From a virus: DNA of 26,185 bases. The stretch covers positions 1 through 26,185 of IMG/VR virus record IMGVR_UViG_3300023174_002247. One strand, 5' to 3'. Shown piece by piece: positions 1-7,461 of the stretch (the first letter of the stretch is position 1; each line of letters opens with the position of its first letter). The position numbers and the translations under genes are program-made. The notes beneath the pieces were generated by a model. The model ran no database searches. It saw only the letters and a list, made by a program, of their open reading frames with translations, and was not told where the DNA came from.

Positions 1-803
1 ACAGCATGTTGTGGTTCTTTTGCTCTTACCGTTGCCTTACGATGTGTTTTTGGACCATCACCTTTACTCACTTGAACTTGCACATGGTGTTTTGTTGGAG
101 TATGATACTCATCATCTTCTCGTTCTTGCATAACATCTTCTTTAACTGGTTTTTTAGGATTCAATAAAGCTGCACCGGCACGTTCTTCACGTTCACGTTG
201 CTCTTTTGCTCTTTGTAATGCTCTTTGCATACGAACCGCAGCAGATGTTGCCTCTGTTACAGTACCACTTGCAACTGTCTTACCTTTCTTAACAGTAAGA
301 TTTGCAGGTGATGCATCACCAGATGGGATATCACCCATTTCTTTCGCTTCATTCATTTCTGAAGTCATGTAATCACATGATGTTTGAATGTAATCGGCTG
401 CAAGAGTAATCTTTGATTGAACCCACTCAGGCAAATCAGTATCAGGTTTCAACATATCCATAAGATATTCTGAATGGCGAACAATAGTCTTCAACTGATT
501 CATCGCCATGTCACCTTCATAACCATATTCTTCTTCGTCTTTTGCTTCTGCAACTCTTTCTCTTGCGGCAGATTTAGAGATGCCATGTTTTTTAACAAAA
601 GATGTTTTATCAAGAGCACCCAAATCTCCTTTAACTTGAGGCATAACAATCTCAGAAACAATTTCTTCTGATGTTACTTGAGGTGCAGGTTTAGTAGGTC
701 TTTTTGGTGCGGAAGAAGTAAATCTACCACCAACTGCTTCACGACCAGGTTCTGGTTTTGAAGATGGTGTAACTTCTTCTGAAAGTTTTCTAAACTTTTT
801 CAT
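1..803 (-). CDS. Virion-internal/prohead-associated protein, partial (C-terminus outside window)
   Basis: An open frame starts with ATG at 803 and stays open to the window edge (267 codons), so the C-terminus is missing. Its ATG overlaps the stop of the upstream gene (ATGA), suggesting translational coupling. The start reads MKKFRKLSEE, a lysine/phenylalanine-rich leader with an L-S-E triplet of the kind cut by T4 prohead protease. Residues about 12-50 are rich in Pro, Ser and Lys. About 93-150 form a compact segment (EYGYEGDMA..., then LPEWVQSKIT, then AADYI) that I recognise from many marine T4-like phage proteins of unknown role. The rest is charged and low in complexity. A role as a prohead core or internal protein is inferred from leader and context; no enzymatic motif is visible. 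Confidence 0.75.
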   Translation of the reverse strand, partial: MKKFRKLSEEVTPSSKPEPGREAVGGRFTSSAPKRPTKPAPQVTSEEIVSEIVMPQVKGDLGALDKTSFVKKHGISKSAARERVAEAKDEEEYGYEGDMAMNQLKTIVRHSEYLMDMLKPDTDLPEWVQSKITLAADYIQTSCDYMTSEMNEAKEMGDIPSGDASPANLTVKKGKTVASGTVTEATSAAVRMQRALQRAKEQREREERAGAALLNPKKPVKEDVMQEREDDEYHTPTKHHVQVQVSKGDGPKTHRKATVRAKEPQHA

Positions 804-1789
804 TTCATTGCCTGTTTTGTTGCGGTTGCATACATTACGTTCTTAGCACGGTCTCCATATCTGTCTTTGAAACCTTGCATACCTTTTTTCATAGACTTAA
901 CAATATTCTCACGCTTTTCCATTTCAGAACCTGTCATTTCACGCTCTTCAATAGTCTCAACTGAAACACCATTGATTGCATCAACATCTAATGGGTAATC
1001 AACAATCTCAGTTTCTTCATTTTTTGTTGCAATTTCACCGGCTTTCGCAACTGTGGTTGTTTTCTTTTTAACTGGTCTAATGGTGTCATCATCTTTGGTG
1101 TTTGCTTTGAATTTAGCAACATCTAATTGTGCGTTGAATTGTTCTTCTGAAGCACCTTCTTCAATTGGCTCTTCTTTTTTAAGCATTTCAGATAAAGACT
1201 TCAAACCTTTTTCTTGGTAAAGATTTACCATTTCAGAGAATTTCTTTTTCTTCTTCTCTGCTTCAATTTTTGCCAAATCTTTTTGACCTGGTCCACGAAC
1301 ACCTGCAAATGGGTCTTGTGGTTTCTCTGAACCACCATAACGACCTGCTTTTGCATTGTGAACAAACTTGCCATTCTTGTCTGTTTCGTATTCTAAAATT
1401 TGTTCTGCTTCTTCACCTTCTTTGTAAAGACGAGATGTTGCTCTTCTCAAACCTTTTTGTGTTTGTGGTTTGTCTAAATTTTCTTTGTCATTGATAGATT
1501 TCTTAACGTAACTATGTAAAGTATCTTTTGACAATTCATCAATCTGTTCAACTTCTTCATTGGCTTTCTTTTGACCACGAAGAATTTTGAAATCTTGACT
1601 ATCAAGTTTGTTGTTATGGTTCTTATCAAGTTTAACTTGACCACCTTTTAATTCTTCATTCATATCACATTCACCTGTGTGAACTTTGCCACATTTAAGG
1701 CAAGCAGTTGCTTCATCAATTTGTTGTGGGTTCATAATTTTCATCACAGCGTCTGCGACTGAACGAGTTGTGTTTGTATCTGAATACAT
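800..1789 (-). CDS. Charged probable virion-internal protein with CCHC and EF-hand-like motifs
   Basis: A 329-residue protein with ATG preceded by AGGAG seven bases upstream. Residues 30-41 hold C-x2-C-x3-H-x3-C, a possible zinc-binding knuckle. Residues 55-66 fit an EF-hand/dockerin-like calcium loop (D55, N57, N59, L62, D63, D66). Around 80-97 is the segment EQIDELSKDTLHSYVKK, which I recognise from several proteins of marine T4-like phages. The C-terminus (about 292-325) carries a conserved basic tail including RYGDRAKNVMYATATK. There are several I/L-x-E triplets (IDE, LSE, IEE), compatible with processing by a gp21-like prohead protease. Most of the protein is charged and probably disordered. 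Function unknown; a structural or injected internal protein is the best guess. Confidence 0.8.
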   Translation of the reverse strand: MYSDTNTTRSVADAVMKIMNPQQIDEATACLKCGKVHTGECDMNEELKGGQVKLDKNHNNKLDSQDFKILRGQKKANEEVEQIDELSKDTLHSYVKKSINDKENLDKPQTQKGLRRATSRLYKEGEEAEQILEYETDKNGKFVHNAKAGRYGGSEKPQDPFAGVRGPGQKDLAKIEAEKKKKKFSEMVNLYQEKGLKSLSEMLKKEEPIEEGASEEQFNAQLDVAKFKANTKDDDTIRPVKKKTTTVAKAGEIATKNEETEIVDYPLDVDAINGVSVETIEEREMTGSEMEKRENIVKSMKKGMQGFKDRYGDRAKNVMYATATKQAMK

Positions 1790-1805
1790 GAGGTTTCTCC
1801 TAATT

Positions 1806-2072
1806 TTAATTTTTATATGCTATTGGAACAGCTCTAACATCTGCTCCTGAATCTACTAAAAGTGCATGGTCTCTATGCTTTTCTATAATCATTTCAGAAT
1901 TATTCAACATAGTTATATTTGCAATATTTGTTCCGGTACTATCTTGGATCGTAATTACATGTTCTTGTGAACCTGTATGCACAAGTCTAACCACAACAGC
2001 ATTATTAACTGTTGTGTTAGATGTTGGTGATAATACAACTTCAGTACCAACTAAACTAATTAACAATTCCAT
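1806..2072 (-). CDS. Small beta-rich conserved marine-phage protein
   Basis: An 88-residue protein with alternating hydrophobic residues, Thr/Asn-rich N-terminal half, and an ending VRAVPIAYKN of a type I recall from marine myoviruses, suggesting a small all-beta fold. No catalytic motif is visible. The gene overlaps the upstream gene by 13 bases. The AGGAG directly abuts the annotated ATG, which is poor spacing; an in-frame TTG at 2066 sits six bases from AGGAG and may be the true start, removing two residues. It lies among late internal-protein genes, so a minor virion role is plausible but unproven. Confidence 0.65.
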   Translation of the reverse strand: MELLISLVGTEVVLSPTSNTTVNNAVVVRLVHTGSQEHVITIQDSTGTNIANITMLNNSEMIIEKHRDHALLVDSGADVRAVPIAYKN

Positions 2073-3037
2073 CTCCTAAGAGCTTTGTTAATTGGAGAAT
2101 CAGGGTCTCTCGCATTTTCAGGATTAGTCAATCTTTTTTTCATGCCACCCATTCTACTGCAAAAAGATTTTCTTCTTGAAGCTCTCTTACCAGTAGGATT
2201 CTTTTCTGTTACAGCAGTCTTTAATTTAGAACCAGGATGTTCTCTACGATAAGCATTAACTGCCTTCTGTGAAAGACCATCTGTCTTATCGTGTTTGTTG
2301 ACTGATTGCCAATCTTCATTCAGTTGTTGTTCTTGTAAGTATTTGGCTGCATCATCTACGATAGTAGATTCAGATTTCCAACCACCACCCATTTCTTTAT
2401 ATTTCTTTGCTGCCCAACCATTTGCATATGCAGATGGATAAACATCAAACTTGGCCTTTGCTTGTGCTTTTGCCTGTGCCCATTTTTCTGGACTAGTTGG
2501 TACATTTTTTTCGTCTAGTTGTTCCATAGATTCGCTTATCTTTCCTTTTCCAAAGTTAGACACATTGATAGGTTTACCCTTTCTTTCTGGATCGGGGTCA
2601 TTTCTTCTTTTTGCACGAACAGCAGATGCTCTTTCTTTTTTACTTAGTTGAGCTCTCTTTTCATTTGACATACATTTAGGTTTAGGTTCACCTGGTTCTC
2701 TTGCACAAGGACCGATTGCTTCACCTTTACTATTGATTCTTTTCCAACCACCTTCTGGATCAGTTTTACTGAACCATCTACGCAAATCTTCTTTGAGTTC
2801 TGCTTTTCTTTCAGCATTAGACTTACGATTTGGATGGTCTGGATTCTTATAAGGAGTTTTTCTCATACCTTCAGAATCATAATCACCAGATTTCTTCTTC
2901 GCAATCGCTGTTGCTGCGGCAATAGCTGCAGCTGCGCCTTCTTTCACACATGAACCAGCTGAGTAAGGTGTCTTACCTGGTTTTGGTTTATAACCAGGCC
3001 AACATCTATTCTCTAAAAAATTCTTTAATGTTTTCAT
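2060..3037 (-). CDS. Basic multi-module protein (DUF5872/DUF6321-like), probable internal virion protein
   Basis: A 325-residue, very basic protein starting MKTLKNFLEN, which resembles the T4 capsid-targeting leader. Three modules can be seen. Residues about 81-160 are a Lys/Arg-rich block with RRWFSKTDPEGGW and GPCAREPG. Residues about 180-222 resemble DUF5872 (SPEKWAQAKAQAKAKF, YPSAYANGWAAKKYKEMGGG). Residues about 241-325 resemble DUF6321 (KTDGLSQKAVNAYRREHPGS, SFCSRMGGMKKRL, ARDPDSPINKALRRWNC). These modules occur in marine phages and giant viruses, with unknown function. The linkers contain I/L-x-E triplets (ISE 168-170, LDE 174-176, LNE 239-241), possible prohead-protease sites. The gene starts by ATGA overlap with the 812-residue gene upstream. 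Nucleic-acid binding is inferred from the charge. Family names are from memory. Confidence 0.8.
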   Translation of the reverse strand: MKTLKNFLENRCWPGYKPKPGKTPYSAGSCVKEGAAAAIAAATAIAKKKSGDYDSEGMRKTPYKNPDHPNRKSNAERKAELKEDLRRWFSKTDPEGGWKRINSKGEAIGPCAREPGEPKPKCMSNEKRAQLSKKERASAVRAKRRNDPDPERKGKPINVSNFGKGKISESMEQLDEKNVPTSPEKWAQAKAQAKAKFDVYPSAYANGWAAKKYKEMGGGWKSESTIVDDAAKYLQEQQLNEDWQSVNKHDKTDGLSQKAVNAYRREHPGSKLKTAVTEKNPTGKRASRRKSFCSRMGGMKKRLTNPENARDPDSPINKALRRWNC

Positions 3038-5472
3038 GAGCTGATAGACTTATTTGCTTTGAATGATTTAAGGTTGATACCTTTTCTTTTCAATTCTAAT
3101 TCTCTTTCATCAGAATTAGATGTTGCATCTTCACCACCTGCACCAATAGTTTCATCCATGATTGATGCTTTACCTTTTCTTTTCAGATTAATCTTTTCAC
3201 CAGATGGTCGTGCCAAATTTTCACCAGAAGCCGCCATTGATAGACCAGTCTCTATACCTTGGTCGATACTTTCTTGGTGGTTCTGGATTGCGGCTTTTTG
3301 TTTTGACCTGATTTGGTTGAGGGTGATTTTTTCTTTGTTGGGTTTTGCTTCACCTTGGCCTTGCTCGGTGCTTTTGATTCCGATACTAAGGGCTGCTGGG
3401 GTGTAGTTTTGATTTCCACTTTCGGCTCCGAGATTACTAATTCTTCCTTCGGCAAGGAAGGTTGCGGTTCTTTTTCGATTGGTTGTTTTGCTTTGCTCAA
3501 AAAGCTCTTGATTAGTTTCAACATTATCATTCTCCTCTTTTATTTTTATTACATATCCCTTTGGGTGTTTCATTACTTCACCACCACGCAGGTGAGATTC
3601 TTTCGCTGCTGAACGGCGAATCAAAAAGATTCTTGGTTTGCCATCTTTACCACGCAACAGTTTGGCTTTCTTTTCTTCAAAAATTGAATTAATGTCTGCG
3701 TTGGATAATTCTTGTGAGTATTGTTTCTCACCAATTACATCCATTGTCTTACCAAGTGTTAAACTTTCATTATGATTGGATAGACCATCATATTCTTCTT
3801 CTGATTGTTCTGCGGTGTAACCAGTTTGCATCGAACTCATCATACTTTGAACTTCTTCAACTGTATCACCAGTGATTGAAACTGTTACTGATTCAGATAA
3901 GAATTTTTCAAATTGTTCATTAACTTTTTTAGGTACTGGTTTCTTCATTGAACTTCCTGAGGTTGGAACATTAGGTTCTTTGTGTGGTTCTTTTTCAACC
4001 TCAACAAGTTTATCATGCACAACTCTATGTGTTACTGTGCCGTCTTTACCATATCTACCAAAACCATAATACTTCAGACCCATCTTGCGGGCTTCTTCTG
4101 CGCCACCTGAATCTGGATGTGGTGTTTGTTCTGCACCATCGTTTGATATAGGTTGTGTGTCTTTCTTTTGCAACTCCATCGCAACCCATGCGGATGCAAT
4201 AGGATTCTCTGGTGGTTTTGCAACAAATTCTTTTATCTTTGTGAACATCTGAAGCATCTCATCTTTTTTAGCCTTGATTACTTCAGGTGGTGCTTTGCGT
4301 AAATCTTCAGAGTTATCAAACTCCATGTAGTTATCACCAAACAACTTTGCAAATTCAGGACGACCTGCTTGAACACCATCCCACTTTTCTTTGCGAATGT
4401 TTTCTGGTACGGTACGACCACCACGTTGACCACGTTCTATATTTCTTTGTTTAGAAACTTCATCGGCAGTATTAACTAGAACCATTGATGATTCATAACC
4501 AACTTCTTCTAATTTACTTTTAATCTTTGAAATCTTTTCTATATCATCACCAGTGCCATTGATAATCAAACCATTACGACCTAGAATTGCCAACTTTTGG
4601 CGTAACTCTGTCATATTCTTGGCCTTACCACGAACAAGGTTTCTCTTATCTTCTTCTGATGCAGGCATGGTCTTATCAAGACCTTCTTTATCCATCAAAA
4701 ACTCAAGTGCCTTATCTGAATTCATTTCGGTCATTCCATGACCTGCAAGTGTATTATCTAACACATAATCTTTACCAGAACCAGGACCACCTGCTAAGAA
4801 TACTGCTTTAAAGATTGCTTTATCATGGACACCTTCAAACAAAAGAGATTCAAATTGTTCATTAATACTTTCTTTGATTTGCATACCTTTACGAACATCA
4901 TGGAACATTTCTTTTGCATGGTGTTCAGGTACATGTGATGGCACACCTTTTTTAAATTCTTTAAAATTACCAGAAGAAGCATGACTTCGCATTTTAGATG
5001 CAGACATACCGGCAGTACCTTCGGCATCAGGATCTCTTTGACCTGCACTATGAACTGTTATCTTTTTGAAGTTGTATAATTTACCTTCACCAGTACCGTT
5101 ATACTGTGCAAGTTTCTTTTTGTATTCTGGAACACGGTCTGAACCTGCAACCATGTGTAAATGTGTTACACCTTTTTTGTGTAATTCGGCTGCATGAGAT
5201 AGGAATGTAGGTGATTCTTTACTAGACGTAGAAATATTAGTCTTTGGGAAGAATCGTTTTGCGTGTTTGACTTTATCAGCAGAGGATAAAGGATTCTTGT
5301 CCTTATCTTGTGTGTGTGATAGGACTACGCTGTGAGTTGCGCCATGTTCTTTGGCAACATCTTTGACTTTGTTTACAAGAACTTCATGTCCTGTAGTTGG
5401 AGGCGACATGCGGCCAAATGCCATGACATGGTGAACCTCTTTATTTTCACTAATAAATTCTCTAAATTTCAT
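3034..5472 (-). CDS. Multidomain nucleotidyltransferase-P-loop kinase protein with capsid-targeting-like leader
   Basis: An 812-residue late protein. Residues 1-9 (MKFREFISE) match the T4 capsid-targeting leader pattern. Residues about 14-195 are a HIGH-superfamily nucleotidyltransferase: PPTTGH at 24-29 and SASKMR at 157-162 correspond to the T/HxGH and ISSTxxR motifs, as in NMN adenylyltransferases and cytidylyltransferases. Residues about 218-415 are a P-loop kinase with Walker A GGPGSGKD (228-235), IINGTGDD (303-310) and a lid-like RNIERGQRGGR (343-353), recalling polynucleotide kinase or zeta-toxin folds. About 455-490 holds GLKYYGFGRYGKDG, seen in other marine phage proteins; 529-645 is unassigned and the tail is charged. 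Leader-like NEQFE...LxE elements recur at 203-213 and 517-527 between domains. The pairing also recalls NadR. Substrates unknown. Confidence 0.85.
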   Translation of the reverse strand: MKFREFISENKEVHHVMAFGRMSPPTTGHEVLVNKVKDVAKEHGATHSVVLSHTQDKDKNPLSSADKVKHAKRFFPKTNISTSSKESPTFLSHAAELHKKGVTHLHMVAGSDRVPEYKKKLAQYNGTGEGKLYNFKKITVHSAGQRDPDAEGTAGMSASKMRSHASSGNFKEFKKGVPSHVPEHHAKEMFHDVRKGMQIKESINEQFESLLFEGVHDKAIFKAVFLAGGPGSGKDYVLDNTLAGHGMTEMNSDKALEFLMDKEGLDKTMPASEEDKRNLVRGKAKNMTELRQKLAILGRNGLIINGTGDDIEKISKIKSKLEEVGYESSMVLVNTADEVSKQRNIERGQRGGRTVPENIRKEKWDGVQAGRPEFAKLFGDNYMEFDNSEDLRKAPPEVIKAKKDEMLQMFTKIKEFVAKPPENPIASAWVAMELQKKDTQPISNDGAEQTPHPDSGGAEEARKMGLKYYGFGRYGKDGTVTHRVVHDKLVEVEKEPHKEPNVPTSGSSMKKPVPKKVNEQFEKFLSESVTVSITGDTVEEVQSMMSSMQTGYTAEQSEEEYDGLSNHNESLTLGKTMDVIGEKQYSQELSNADINSIFEEKKAKLLRGKDGKPRIFLIRRSAAKESHLRGGEVMKHPKGYVIKIKEENDNVETNQELFEQSKTTNRKRTATFLAEGRISNLGAESGNQNYTPAALSIGIKSTEQGQGEAKPNKEKITLNQIRSKQKAAIQNHQESIDQGIETGLSMAASGENLARPSGEKINLKRKGKASIMDETIGAGGEDATSNSDERELELKRKGINLKSFKANKSISS
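3252..3524 (-). CDS. Possible overprinted gene inside the 812-residue gene (+1 frame)
   Basis: A 90-codon frame in the +1 frame of the larger gene. Its ATG at 3524 has a near-perfect AAAGAGGAG Shine-Dalgarno sequence with seven bases of spacing, and stop codons lie just upstream, so it would start independently. The product begins MLKLIKSFLSKA, continues with a Pro/Glu/Lys-rich stretch, and ends in a Lys/Ser/Thr-rich basic tail. Across this interval the main frame uses C in third positions far more often than neighbouring regions, as expected if those bases are also second positions of another coding frame. The Shine-Dalgarno sequence also simply encodes Lys-Glu-Glu in the main frame, so chance cannot be excluded. 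No family recognised. Confidence 0.28.
   Translation of the reverse strand: MLKLIKSFLSKAKQPIEKEPQPSLPKEELVISEPKVEIKTTPQQPLVSESKAPSKAKVKQNPTKKKSPSTKSGQNKKPQSRTTKKVSTKV
3907..3923 (-). repeat. 17-base direct repeat copy 2 (encodes NEQFE at second interdomain element)
   Basis: An exact copy of 4849-4865. It encodes the NEQFE part of VNEQFEKFLSE (residues 517-527), which precedes the domain beginning SVTVSITGD. Outside the repeated core the two copies differ but keep hydrophobic residues and an L-x-E ending. Confidence 0.8.
4849..4865 (-). repeat. 17-base direct repeat copy 1 (encodes NEQFE at an interdomain element)
   Basis: An exact 17-base match to 3907-3923 inside the 812-residue gene. It encodes the NEQFE part of the interdomain element INEQFESLLFE (residues 203-213), between the nucleotidyltransferase and kinase domains. 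The repeat suggests duplication of a leader-like cassette. Confidence 0.8.
5446..5472 (-). other. Capsid-targeting-like leader peptide of the 812-residue protein
   Basis: The first nine codons read MKFREFISE. The T4 internal proteins IPI-IPIII begin with a capsid-targeting peptide close to MKTYQEFIAE, cut by gp21 after the I-x-E. Here M-K, the aromatic, F-I and the final x-E are kept. Function inferred from this similarity. Confidence 0.55.
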
Positions 5473-5506
5473 TCTCCGCCTCTACAGCAGTTAGTTAATG
5501 TTCTAT

Positions 5507-6490
5507 TTAGTTATTTATCAAGTTTAGGATTCTATCTACAGAACTCTTAGATGTATGATTATGAACGGAATATTCGTATGCATTATCAAGTTTTTTTTCA
5601 GAAGGTCGTTTAAAATTAACCAAATAGTCTGATAATTCTGCATCCGTAGTGTATGTGTGACCGAACTCTTTCATCATTGTCGCACCTGCAATATCTCTTG
5701 CAACCCATGGAGTATGATTTAACATAGATTCCACAAGGACAAGGCCAAAACCTTCTTCAAATGAGTGCATAATATACAGGTCTGCTTCTCGCATTGCAGC
5801 AGAAACATCTGATTTATCTTCTAACATTAAAGGTTTCACAAACTCAGATTCTTGTGGCATCAATCCGTGTCTGTTATCATATCCAGTCAAAACTAATGTT
5901 GTATCAGGAATGTTTAGTTTATTAAACACTTCTACTAACTCAGGCATTGCTTTGTTTGGCCAATAACCACCACAAGTTAAAAACATATTCTTTGTTTTGA
6001 TTCCATATTTCTCACGGAAACCTGATAATCCGATTGCGTTTGCTTCATTCAAACTTAGGTTGATAGCAACACATCGTTGTGACAGACCATCATAAAATAC
6101 TTGGCCATCATGCCGCTTTATATGTTCCCAATCTTGTGGTGTGCCACATCCAATCCATTTCGCATCTCTAAGTCCTTGCATACACACAGAACTTTCTGAT
6201 GGTTTGATTAGAAGATATAAAACTGGATAAGGCAGTTGTCTAATGTTTGAAAGAACTAAGTTTTGAATACCAACATCACCACCATGAACTACAACTAAGT
6301 CCCATGGATAATTGAAAATGGCAGTATCACTTGTTACATGAACTCCGTTCCAATCACCTTGGTGTTCACCTGTAAATACGGCAACTTGATGACCTCTACT
6401 TAGAGTTTCTTCTGCCAAATCTCTGGTGTGATTCTCTGAACCACCAGGAAATGGTGCGTATCTATGGACTACAAATAATACTTTTTTCAT
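5507..6490 (-). CDS. Glycosyltransferase family 4-like (GT-B)
   Basis: A 327-residue protein that should transfer a sugar from a nucleotide-sugar donor to a glycan or protein acceptor in the cytoplasm. The N-terminus MKKVLFVVHRYAPFPGGSENH is the usual acceptor-domain start with a G-G-S/x-E loop. A second Rossmann half begins near 168 (MFLTCGGYWPNKAMPELV), followed by VLTGYDNR at 200-207. The C-terminal donor motif EGFGLVLVE has E246 and E254 in the E-x7-E spacing of GT4 enzymes. No signal peptide or membrane segment. It is the last gene of the glycan island and overlaps the gmd gene by ATGA. Donor unknown; GDP-fucose or the heptose nucleotide made by neighbours is a reasonable guess. Confidence 0.85.
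   Translation of the reverse strand: MKKVLFVVHRYAPFPGGSENHTRDLAEETLSRGHQVAVFTGEHQGDWNGVHVTSDTAIFNYPWDLVVVHGGDVGIQNLVLSNIRQLPYPVLYLLIKPSESSVCMQGLRDAKWIGCGTPQDWEHIKRHDGQVFYDGLSQRCVAINLSLNEANAIGLSGFREKYGIKTKNMFLTCGGYWPNKAMPELVEVFNKLNIPDTTLVLTGYDNRHGLMPQESEFVKPLMLEDKSDVSAAMREADLYIMHSFEEGFGLVLVESMLNHTPWVARDIAGATMMKEFGHTYTTDAELSDYLVNFKRPSEKKLDNAYEYSVHNHTSKSSVDRILNLINN
5512..5519 (-). promoter_or_regulatory. Candidate T4-type late promoter (GATAAATA)
   Basis: GATAAATA differs from the T4 late consensus TATAAATA at one position. It lies about 40 bases before the ATG of the 812-residue gene and overlaps the last codons of the preceding glycosyltransferase gene. It would give the internal-protein block its own late transcript. 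It could also be chance in A+T-rich coding sequence. Confidence 0.35.
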
Positions 6491-7458
6491 TTACTCAATC
6501 TTTTCATATCAGCATCAACCATCATCGTAACTAATTCTTCAAATGAAGTCTTGGTCTCCCATCCTAAAACTTCTTTTGCTTTAGTATTATCGCCACGCAA
6601 GGTGTGTAATTCTGCTGGGCGTTTGTAACGTGGGTCACTTGCAACATGTTTCTGCCAATCTGTGATACCAACATGCTTAAATGCCAAATCTAAGAATTCA
6701 AAAATTGTATGACATTCGTTTGTTGATACAACATAATCACCAGGTTCTTTTTGTTGTAACATTGACCACATTGCTTCAACATAGTCACCTGCAAATCCCC
6801 AATCTCTTTTTGAATCCAGATTGCCAAGTGTAATCTTATCTTGTAGGCCTAACTTGATTTTCGCAACACCATCGGTAATCTTCCTTGTGACGAATTCTTT
6901 TCCACGAATTGGAGACTCATGGTTAAACAGAATACCATTAGAAGCATGAAGACTATAACTCTCACGGAAGTTTACTGTAATCCAATACGCATAGAGTTTT
7001 GCAACACCATACGGACTTCTTGGGTGAAAGGGAGTTTTCTCATTTTGAAAATTGTCATTTGCATTTCCATACATCTCACTTGTGCTTGCTTGATAAAACT
7101 TTGTTTCTGAATTGTGTAGTCTTATTGCATTGAGGATATTTAGAGGTCCAATTGCATTAACTTCAGTTGTTAATTTGTTTAATTCCCAACTTGAACCTAC
7201 AAAACTCTGTGCTGCCAAGTTATAGAACTCATCTGGCTTAATTGACTTGACCAAATGACTCATATTGTTCTCATCGGTGATATCACCAGTGATTAATTCA
7301 ATATCATTTTGAATGTTAAGATAGTTAATATTCTCCAAGTTAGGATTAGAATATCGTTTCATCAAACCATATACATGATAACCTTTATCAATCAGGAGTT
7401 TGGCAAGATAAGGTCCATCTTGACCTGTGATGCCTGTTACAAATGCTTTCTTTTTCAT
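6487..7458 (-). CDS. gmd: GDP-mannose 4,6-dehydratase
   Basis: A short-chain dehydrogenase-type enzyme of 323 residues converting GDP-D-mannose to GDP-4-keto-6-deoxy-D-mannose, the first step to GDP-L-fucose. NADP-binding GITGQDG lies at 9-15, the catalytic STSEMYG at 125-131, and Y150-x3-K154. The Gmd signatures FNHESPIRGKEFVTRK (178-193) and GNLDSKRDWGFAGDYVEAM (212-230) are intact. AGGA six bases before ATG is a good ribosome binding site. The GDP-fucose synthase at 9321-10274 would complete the pathway. Length is slightly shorter than bacterial Gmd (about 370), with the loss at the C-terminal end. High confidence in function; GDP-mannose would come from the host. Confidence 0.93.
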   Translation of the reverse strand: MKKKAFVTGITGQDGPYLAKLLIDKGYHVYGLMKRYSNPNLENINYLNIQNDIELITGDITDENNMSHLVKSIKPDEFYNLAAQSFVGSSWELNKLTTEVNAIGPLNILNAIRLHNSETKFYQASTSEMYGNANDNFQNEKTPFHPRSPYGVAKLYAYWITVNFRESYSLHASNGILFNHESPIRGKEFVTRKITDGVAKIKLGLQDKITLGNLDSKRDWGFAGDYVEAMWSMLQQKEPGDYVVSTNECHTIFEFLDLAFKHVGITDWQKHVASDPRYKRPAELHTLRGDNTKAKEVLGWETKTSFEELVTMMVDADMKRLSK

Positions 7459-7461
7459 AAT

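Noticed and set aside
474-671. Plus-strand open frame of 65 codons, and the other plus-strand frames across the window
   Set aside because: All lie opposite well-supported minus-strand genes, have Phe/Leu/Ser-rich low-quality products and no ribosome binding sites; they are antisense shadows.
1806-1822. TATAAAAA as a late promoter before the 329-residue gene
   Set aside because: It falls in the last codons of the preceding gene and deviates at a position usually kept in TATAAATA; A+T-rich chance match.
4794-5048. Minus-strand 84-codon frame inside the 812-residue gene
   Set aside because: Product is rich in Met, Leu, Cys and Lys, as expected from an out-of-frame reading, and it crosses the nucleotidyltransferase domain without a convincing ribosome binding site.
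3034-5472. Naming the nucleotidyltransferase-kinase protein NadR
   Set aside because: The domain order fits, but the P-loop and lid resemble polynucleotide kinase/zeta-toxin types more than NadR, and the protein is far longer with extra domains.
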